Source of the DNA: an uncultured Caryophanales bacterium
GTDB lineage: Bacteria > Bacillota_I > Bacilli_A > RFN20 > CAG-288
Reading direction: 5' to 3'
Length of the DNA: 64,000 nt
Assembly: GCA_905211645.1 (NCBI GenBank)
Contig: CAJMBK010000001.1
Span: 62,001 to 126,000 of the forward strand
Numbering within the stretch: the stretch's first letter is position 1; every line of letters begins with the position of its first letter. Made by a program: the position numbers and the translations under genes. This document shows, piece by piece, positions 58,756 through 64,000 of the stretch. The notes beneath the pieces are model-generated. The model was not told the origin of the DNA. It saw nothing but the letters and a program-made list of their open reading frames with translations, and ran no database searches.

Positions 58756-59514
58756 ATGGCAAGAAGAAAGATTTTATTAGGAAACTGGAAGATGAATCAC
58801 ACCATCAAGGAAGCTCAAGCTTTCTGTGATTCAATCGATGAAACAATCAAATTAGCTGATAAGAAGAATATTGTTATCGGCGTTTGTCCAGCATTCTTAG
58901 CATTAAATACAGTTAGAAGAAGTAAATCTTATTCTTTCGTTGTTGGTGCACAAGATTGTCACTACAAAGAGAGTGGTGCTTACACTGGTAATGTTTCAAT
59001 TCCTATGTTGAAGGAAGTTGGTATTAACTGGTGTTTAGTTGGTCACTCCGAAAGAAGAACCTATGAACACGAAACAAGTGAAGTTTGTAATTTAAAGATT
59101 AAGGCTTTACTTGAAAACCAATTCACAGTCGTCTACTGTGTTGGTGAAACCTTAGATGAATATGAACAAGGTTTAACCCATGAAATCGTACATGATCAAG
59201 TCGTTAAAGGTTTGAAGGATGTTTCATTAGCAGACTTATCCAGAGTTGTTATTGCCTATGAACCAGTTTGGTCCATCGGTACTGGTAAGAACGCAAGTAA
59301 AGAAATTGCTGACGAAGTTTGTGGTTACATCCGTTCTATCATCAAAGAGTTATATGGTGAAGAAGCTAGCGAAAACATTTCCATCCTCTACGGTGGTTCT
59401 GTTAAACCTAACAACATTCATGACTATATGACTACACCAAACGTCGATGGCGCATTAGTTGGCGGTGCTTCCTTAAAGGCAGAATCCTTCAAGGAATTAG
59501 TCGAGAACTTCTAA
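58756..59514 (+). CDS. tpiA: Triosephosphate isomerase
   Basis: Interconverts the triose phosphates. GNWKMNHT (Asn/Lys), VGHSERR (catalytic His), AYEPVWSIGTGK (catalytic Glu) and LYGGSV, all in order; 252 aa. Its start lies 2 bp after the pgk stop, so it is co-transcribed and probably coupled. Ends at a terminator. Confidence 0.98.
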   Translation: MARRKILLGNWKMNHTIKEAQAFCDSIDETIKLADKKNIVIGVCPAFLALNTVRRSKSYSFVVGAQDCHYKESGAYTGNVSIPMLKEVGINWCLVGHSERRTYEHETSEVCNLKIKALLENQFTVVYCVGETLDEYEQGLTHEIVHDQVVKGLKDVSLADLSRVVIAYEPVWSIGTGKNASKEIADEVCGYIRSIIKELYGEEASENISILYGGSVKPNNIHDYMTTPNVDGALVGGASLKAESFKELVENF

Positions 59515-59541
59515 TAAATTTACTAAAACTATCGGAAAAAC

Positions 59542-59575
59542 AATGGAGCTGACTTTTGGCTCCATTTTATTTATA
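59542..59575 (+). terminator. Terminator of pgk-tpiA
   Basis: AATGGAGC (59542-59549) pairs with GCTCCATT (59559-59566), followed by TTATTT. Confidence 0.85.
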
Positions 59576-59771
59576 TAGACATATTTAACCTTAGTTTCTT
59601 TTAACGGATATAACAAATATGTCTAAATAAATATAATGAAATTTATTAATTATATTAAGAAATGCTGGGAATTATTGTATTTTCTTGCTCTATCTATATA
59701 GAGATGGGAAAATTTCTATATGTTATATAATAATATTCAGTATTCATATTTAACTTTTTAGGAGGTCGATT

Positions 59772-60557
59772 ATGGATTTATATACACAAACTCCAGAAGC
59801 TGAAGTTCTTTCTGAGTCTGTTGAGTCTAGTAAGAAAGTAAGCAAAGTTCATCTTTCTACTTTAAAAGTCTACTTATACTTTGCAATTGCACTTGTTATA
59901 ACCGGCGCAGTTGGTATGCTCTACCCAATTATCCTTGTTAGAGCTACTGAAGATATTGCTAGCGTTTTCTCCATGGGAGGTTTAATTGCTGGCATTATCG
60001 GTATGATTATTGGTTCTATCATGGTCGTGGTTGGAACTAAGGGTGCAAAAGGTGTTGTCGGTACGATTGGATTAACACTTTTATCTATCGGCATGGGATT
60101 ACTTGTTTCACCAATTATGTTTTTATGCGGTTTCGAAGGGTCTTATGTCGATTATACGATTGTTTACATTGCATTCTTTATAACTGCTGGCGTTTTCGTA
60201 ATTTGTGGTCTACTTTCGAAATTATTGCAGAATGTTAGCAGATTTATCCAAGTATTATCAATGCTTGGAATAGGCTTGATGATATTGATGGTTGTTAACT
60301 TATTCATGATGTTATTCGAAGCATACAATTCATGGGCATATTTTGGTATCTCAGTTGCAATTCAAGCATTGTTTATGATTTATATCATTATGTACACCAT
60401 TCTTGATTTCAAGAGAATATCTGAAATTGGTAAAAACGATGGTTTCAAGAATGCAAATGGTTTAGCAATCATGTGTGCAGCAAATTTGTATTTTGATTTT
60501 ATTTATATATTCTTGAGAATACTTCTCATCCTTGCAGCATTAAGAAGAAATAACTAA
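59772..60557 (+). CDS. Bax-inhibitor-1/YccA-like membrane protein (261 aa)
   Basis: Hydrophilic N-terminus of ~35 residues, then seven hydrophobic helices; the last ends ANLYFDFIYIFLRILLILA, matching the BI-1 family's L-Y-L-D-F-I-N-x-F-L end. The paired Asp site between helices 6 and 7 is only partly present (TILDFKRISEIGK). BI-1 proteins are proton-sensitive calcium-leak channels or FtsH interactors in some bacteria. AGGAGG precedes ATG. It is followed after 2 bp by two orphan genes. Confidence 0.75.
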   Translation: MDLYTQTPEAEVLSESVESSKKVSKVHLSTLKVYLYFAIALVITGAVGMLYPIILVRATEDIASVFSMGGLIAGIIGMIIGSIMVVVGTKGAKGVVGTIGLTLLSIGMGLLVSPIMFLCGFEGSYVDYTIVYIAFFITAGVFVICGLLSKLLQNVSRFIQVLSMLGIGLMILMVVNLFMMLFEAYNSWAYFGISVAIQALFMIYIIMYTILDFKRISEIGKNDGFKNANGLAIMCAANLYFDFIYIFLRILLILAALRRNN

Positions 60558-60559
60558 TT

Positions 60560-61558
60560 ATGACTAGAAAATTGTTAGGTAAATTCGACTTACCTGATTA
60601 CATTAAAGATAATCAACTAAAGTCTGAATTTGAATATTACTATAAAAAAGCTTTAGAGGATTACAAGTCTATTGATGACGAAAATGTTGAGTTTGCTAAC
60701 AATTTTGCAGTGCGTCTACTTTCTAATAAGACAAACTGTTTATTTGATGACGAAAATTGTCTAATATATAAGAAATATCCTTTTTATTTTTCATATGTCA
60801 CCTTAGGTTCTTGTATTAACGCCAAGAAATTTGGTGACTTTAATTTTAATTATTACTTTGCAAAGAACTGTTCGCTCTTTGCAGATGATATCGTTGATTT
60901 CTATTCAAGGCTTGTTAAAGCTTATGTAATTGATAACCCTGATTACGATTTCTTATCAGATTGTTTGATTAAAGAAATTCAAGATAACGAAAATTACATA
61001 TACGTTATCGACATGATTTATGAAGGAAATAGCAGAAGATTTTTCAAAGTTATCGATTACATTTTAGAAAGTCCACACACCAAGTTTATAGAAAAAGCTT
61101 ATTTGTTAGATAGGTTGAAGAACTTATCTAAACGTACAGAATCAGTTTATGATAGTCATAGAGTTAATCTCATCTATTATTCTGATTTAACTTCAAGTAG
61201 TGGTGCAAGAAAGACTTATATAGATAATCAACTTATTAGAGATATTGTTTACTATGATGATTCTAAGTTCTTGGATTATGTAGAAACTAAGTTCTTAGAT
61301 ACTATCAACGATAGAAAATTGAAAAGATATTGCCGGTCTTATATATTTTTACTACACTATCTCTATCAATTTAGTGATGCAACATTGAATGTTACAGACT
61401 TTATCGATGCGGTTATTACCTCATTAAAACATGACTTAAATGTTAAATTCCCTGGTAAGGAAGTTTTCTTACGTAGAAAGTCAGATATTATCAATAAATT
61501 CAGTAATATATGTGCTCACTTCAAACGAGATGATAGCATTAAAGAAAGGGGCAACTAG
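60560..61558 (+). CDS. Helical protein of unknown function (332 aa)
   Basis: Soluble, rich in Tyr, Asp, Lys and Leu, predicted all-helical by pattern. No motif recognised. It starts 2 bp after the BI-1-like gene and ends in TAG overlapping the GTG start of the next gene (TAGTG). It is probably the first of a coupled pair of partner proteins in one operon with the BI-1-like and ABC genes. Confidence 0.7.
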   Translation: MTRKLLGKFDLPDYIKDNQLKSEFEYYYKKALEDYKSIDDENVEFANNFAVRLLSNKTNCLFDDENCLIYKKYPFYFSYVTLGSCINAKKFGDFNFNYYFAKNCSLFADDIVDFYSRLVKAYVIDNPDYDFLSDCLIKEIQDNENYIYVIDMIYEGNSRRFFKVIDYILESPHTKFIEKAYLLDRLKNLSKRTESVYDSHRVNLIYYSDLTSSSGARKTYIDNQLIRDIVYYDDSKFLDYVETKFLDTINDRKLKRYCRSYIFLLHYLYQFSDATLNVTDFIDAVITSLKHDLNVKFPGKEVFLRRKSDIINKFSNICAHFKRDDSIKERGN

Positions 61559-62559
61559 TGAAATTTATTGAAAAAAACAACAAGATTATCACCGAATACG
61601 ATGTTGATGGAAATTTAAGCAAGTTCTACGATATTTGCTTACGTGCATTCAATGATCTTGATGGGGAGAATAATCCAAAAGTAATTGAATTACTTCATGA
61701 ATTCTATGAATCTAGCGATCATGAATTCTACAAATATATTTACTTCAATCTTACGAAGTTTTTAAAAGCGGACAGTCCATTTTATTTGATTGTTCAATTA
61801 TGTGTTCTTTTAAGAAGTATCGAATCTAAATGTTATATGACTTTATCGAACTTTATGTTGCTTAAGAACGTTCAGTCATACACAGTATACGTCATGAAAG
61901 TCTTCCCAATTTTTATGAGAGACGATATTTTCTTCTATGCTAGACAAGGTATTTTAAAAGCTCCTTATGAGTCTTTATATTTACATAGTTTCTTGAAGGC
62001 ATTAGAAATCTTTGATAAAGAGTTCTTAACAAAGAATAAGTCTGAATTGTATGAATTATTCTCATTCATCCTTGAAGAAGAATCTATTCTTTTTGAAGGT
62101 AAGATGATGGTTATCGATTACTTGCAACAAAATAAGGATCTTTATTCTGATTTTGAAATCACATTGAATTACAAGCGTGATTATTACGATGGTTCAATTA
62201 GAAACTTTATTAACAAGATTAAGGTTAAAGACTTCAAGTTCTTTGACAATTCATACTTTGAGAATTATTTACATGAACATTATCTTTTTGATATTCCTAA
62301 GTTGGTTAAAAGAAATGAAGGTGAGGATGATATTCAATATCAGACAAGAGGTGTTACATTCGCATTGTATGTTAGTCAAATCTTCAAATATATTTACACA
62401 CTTTATTCAACAACAAGACTTTTTAAAGAAAAGTACAAGGACTTTGCTGAGGCTATTATACAATACACATCAGATAGTAAATCAAACATTGAAGTCCCAG
62501 ATGTAATTACAACTATTGTTGTAGATTTTTTCAATACATTAGAATTGGATAAAAAGTAG
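61558..62559 (+). CDS. Helical protein of unknown function (333 aa)
   Basis: GTG start overlapping the preceding stop, with AAGGGG upstream. Nearly the same length and composition as its neighbour and a similar opening (a K-F-Y-x-x-C-L-R-A-F-N-D-L-D pattern against Y-Y-K-K-A-L-E-D-Y-K in the other), so the two may be diverged paralogues. No membrane helix or known motif. Followed after 9 bp by the ABC ATPase, so the orphan pair may serve that transporter. Stop is TAG. Confidence 0.7.
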   Translation: MKFIEKNNKIITEYDVDGNLSKFYDICLRAFNDLDGENNPKVIELLHEFYESSDHEFYKYIYFNLTKFLKADSPFYLIVQLCVLLRSIESKCYMTLSNFMLLKNVQSYTVYVMKVFPIFMRDDIFFYARQGILKAPYESLYLHSFLKALEIFDKEFLTKNKSELYELFSFILEEESILFEGKMMVIDYLQQNKDLYSDFEITLNYKRDYYDGSIRNFINKIKVKDFKFFDNSYFENYLHEHYLFDIPKLVKRNEGEDDIQYQTRGVTFALYVSQIFKYIYTLYSTTRLFKEKYKDFAEAIIQYTSDSKSNIEVPDVITTIVVDFFNTLELDKK

Positions 62560-62568
62560 AGGTTTTAT

Positions 62569-63285
62569 ATGATTAAACTTGATCATGTTAGCAAGAAATA
62601 TGGTAATTTTTTGGCTGTTGATGATGTTAGCTTTGAAATCGAAGATGGTGAAATCTGTGGTTTCTTAGGTGCAAATGGTGCAGGCAAAAGTTCTACTATT
62701 AAAATGATAACTGGTGTAAATCAAATTACTTCTGGTGATATTTTTGTTGATGGACTTTCAGTTATCAAGAATCCTTTGGAGACAAAGAAAAGTATCGGAT
62801 TTGTTTCAGATAATGTCGATGTTATGTTAGGGTTTAAAGGAATTGAATACTTAAACTTCATCGCTAATATTTTTAAAATGGATTTAGAAGTTGCAAAACG
62901 TAGAATTGTTGAATTAGCAACTAAATTTGAAATATTTGATAAATTGAATGATCCAATTTCTTCTTATTCTCATGGTATGCGACAAAAGATTGCTGTTTGC
63001 GCTGTTTTACTTCACGAGCCCAAAAATTGGGTTTTAGATGAACCTATGACAGGTTTAGATCCTAAGTCTGCCCACGTATTAAAGCAGATGATGATAGAGC
63101 ATGCTAAAAAAGGTAACACAGTTTTATTCTCAACACATGTTTTGGAAGTTGCAGAAAACTTATGTACTAAATTAGCAATTATCAACAAAGGTAAAATTAT
63201 CTATGTTGGTACCTATGAAGAATTGAAAGACAAATTAGGAGACGCTTCATTAGAAAGTATTTTCTTGGAGATGACAAATGATTAA
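62569..63285 (+). CDS. ABC-2 type transporter ATP-binding protein (238 aa)
   Basis: Walker A GANGAGKSS (34-42), signature YSHGMRQK, Walker B WVLDEPMTGLD and H-loop STHVLEVAE. The YSxGM-type signature and C-terminal end are those of exporters of the ABC-2 (YthP/EcsA/NatA-like) group. Its stop overlaps the start of the permease gene by 8 bp (ATG at 63278). Cargo unknown. Confidence 0.93.
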   Translation: MIKLDHVSKKYGNFLAVDDVSFEIEDGEICGFLGANGAGKSSTIKMITGVNQITSGDIFVDGLSVIKNPLETKKSIGFVSDNVDVMLGFKGIEYLNFIANIFKMDLEVAKRRIVELATKFEIFDKLNDPISSYSHGMRQKIAVCAVLLHEPKNWVLDEPMTGLDPKSAHVLKQMMIEHAKKGNTVLFSTHVLEVAENLCTKLAIINKGKIIYVGTYEELKDKLGDASLESIFLEMTND

Positions 63286-64000
63286 AGAAGATGAAGAATT
63301 AGACATTTTTGGCGCTGATGAAGATAATTCTGAGCCTAGCAAAAAAGAATCTGAAAAGGTTTTTAAATCTCAGGACACATCATTACCAGAAATTGAAAGT
63401 CTAAGTGAGGATAAAATTGAAGCTTTATCTAAAAATATTGTGCTTAAAAAGAGAACTCCATTAATGGAGTTCATTAATTTTGAATTGATTAAAGTTGCAA
63501 CTAAAAGCAATAGATTTAAGACAGGAAAACGTAATAGGTCTGGATTATCCATGTTTATTTACCAAATTGCTATTTGCTTTATTGTTGGCATTATGCTTGC
63601 TATAAATCTCTTTGTTGGAGTTGAGGAAGAATCACAGTTTTTGGCATATGCCAGCAGTAATTTTATCAGCTGCACTTTATATTTAACAATTTTAGTTACA
63701 ACATTCACTGTTATTATATTTGCAAGGAACAAAGAGAATGAATTGGTTCAAAGTTTACCAATTGATGGCAAAACTAAGTTCTTAGCAAAATTATTAATTA
63801 CATTAGGTTTGAACTTGGCTGGATGTGTTGCAACATTAGTTCCATATATTTTTGCACTTGCTATCAACAAGTATATCGATCCACTACCTTTTATCTTACC
63901 TATTATTTTAAACTTTGTTTTATATTCTTTAATAAACGCCTTTTTGTCAATAGCAATTTATTATTCGTTTGCAAAAATGTTTAAATATGGTGGATTTGTA
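63278..64000 (+). CDS. ABC-2 type transporter permease, N-terminal part (partial, 241 codons)
   Basis: Open from ATG 63278 to the right edge. The first ~85 residues are hydrophilic and acidic, an unusual long cytoplasmic tail. Hydrophobic helices then start near residue 90 (IYQIAICFIVGIMLAINLF), followed by at least four more. A FARNKENELVQSLPIDGKTK loop resembles the coupling region of EcsB/ABC-2-type permeases (EL...LP...). It is partner of the ATPase just upstream. Confidence 0.8.
   Translation, partial: MIKEDEELDIFGADEDNSEPSKKESEKVFKSQDTSLPEIESLSEDKIEALSKNIVLKKRTPLMEFINFELIKVATKSNRFKTGKRNRSGLSMFIYQIAICFIVGIMLAINLFVGVEEESQFLAYASSNFISCTLYLTILVTTFTVIIFARNKENELVQSLPIDGKTKFLAKLLITLGLNLAGCVATLVPYIFALAINKYIDPLPFILPIILNFVLYSLINAFLSIAIYYSFAKMFKYGGFV

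Overview
The window comes from the chromosome of an AT-rich, Gram-positive-type anaerobe, most likely a gut lineage of Bacilli close to the root of the Mollicutes (Erysipelotrichia / RF39 / RFN20-like). This is inferred from family content and style: pyruvate:ferredoxin oxidoreductase, a CIRCE-controlled groESL, CcpA-type cre sites, a small Firmicutes-type SRP RNA, many lipoproteins with poly-Ser/Thr spacers, and glycolipid-type glycosyltransferases. Tryptophan is TGG wherever I checked. The 51 complete protein genes end in TAA (43) or TAG (8) and none in TGA, which suggests UGA is being abandoned as a stop.

Layout. 1-5 kb: the start of nifJ, an XRE regulator with a two-palindrome operator, and a TM2-protein / lipoprotein / galU operon. 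5-18 kb: an HPr-like protein without the phosphorylatable histidine, a glycolipid glycosyltransferase, thiN, tadA beside SRP RNA, a glycosylation group (GT-C, FAD enzyme, two GT2, GtrA), psuG and groESL. 18-27 kb: tRNA-Ala, rpmG-secE-nusG, pth-mfd, serS-rqcP-membrane protein-tilS, ung. 27-29.4 kb: an orphan membrane protein with an unusual leader and a broken ABC ATPase. 29.5-36.4 kb: rpsL-rpsG-fusA, a divergent EF-G paralogue, tuf.

36.4-49.4 kb is the most interesting part. A CUT1-type ABC importer (618-aa binding lipoprotein, MsmX-like ATPase, an oversized MalF-like permease and a MalG-like permease) is interleaved with a surface thermonuclease lipoprotein, an OB-fold-like lipoprotein, a large helical orphan and an endonuclease I lipoprotein. 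cre-like sites lie before two of the units. I read this as a candidate system for degrading extracellular nucleic acid and importing the products, comparable to the surface nuclease/ABC loci known in mycoplasmas.

49.4-64 kb: a heterodimeric ABC exporter, a small membrane protein, a 0.57-kb non-coding stretch with three ~102-bp-period repeats, an ApbE-like lipoprotein, gap-pgk-tpiA, a BI-1-like membrane protein, two coupled orphan helical proteins, and an ABC-2 type ATPase with the start of its permease.
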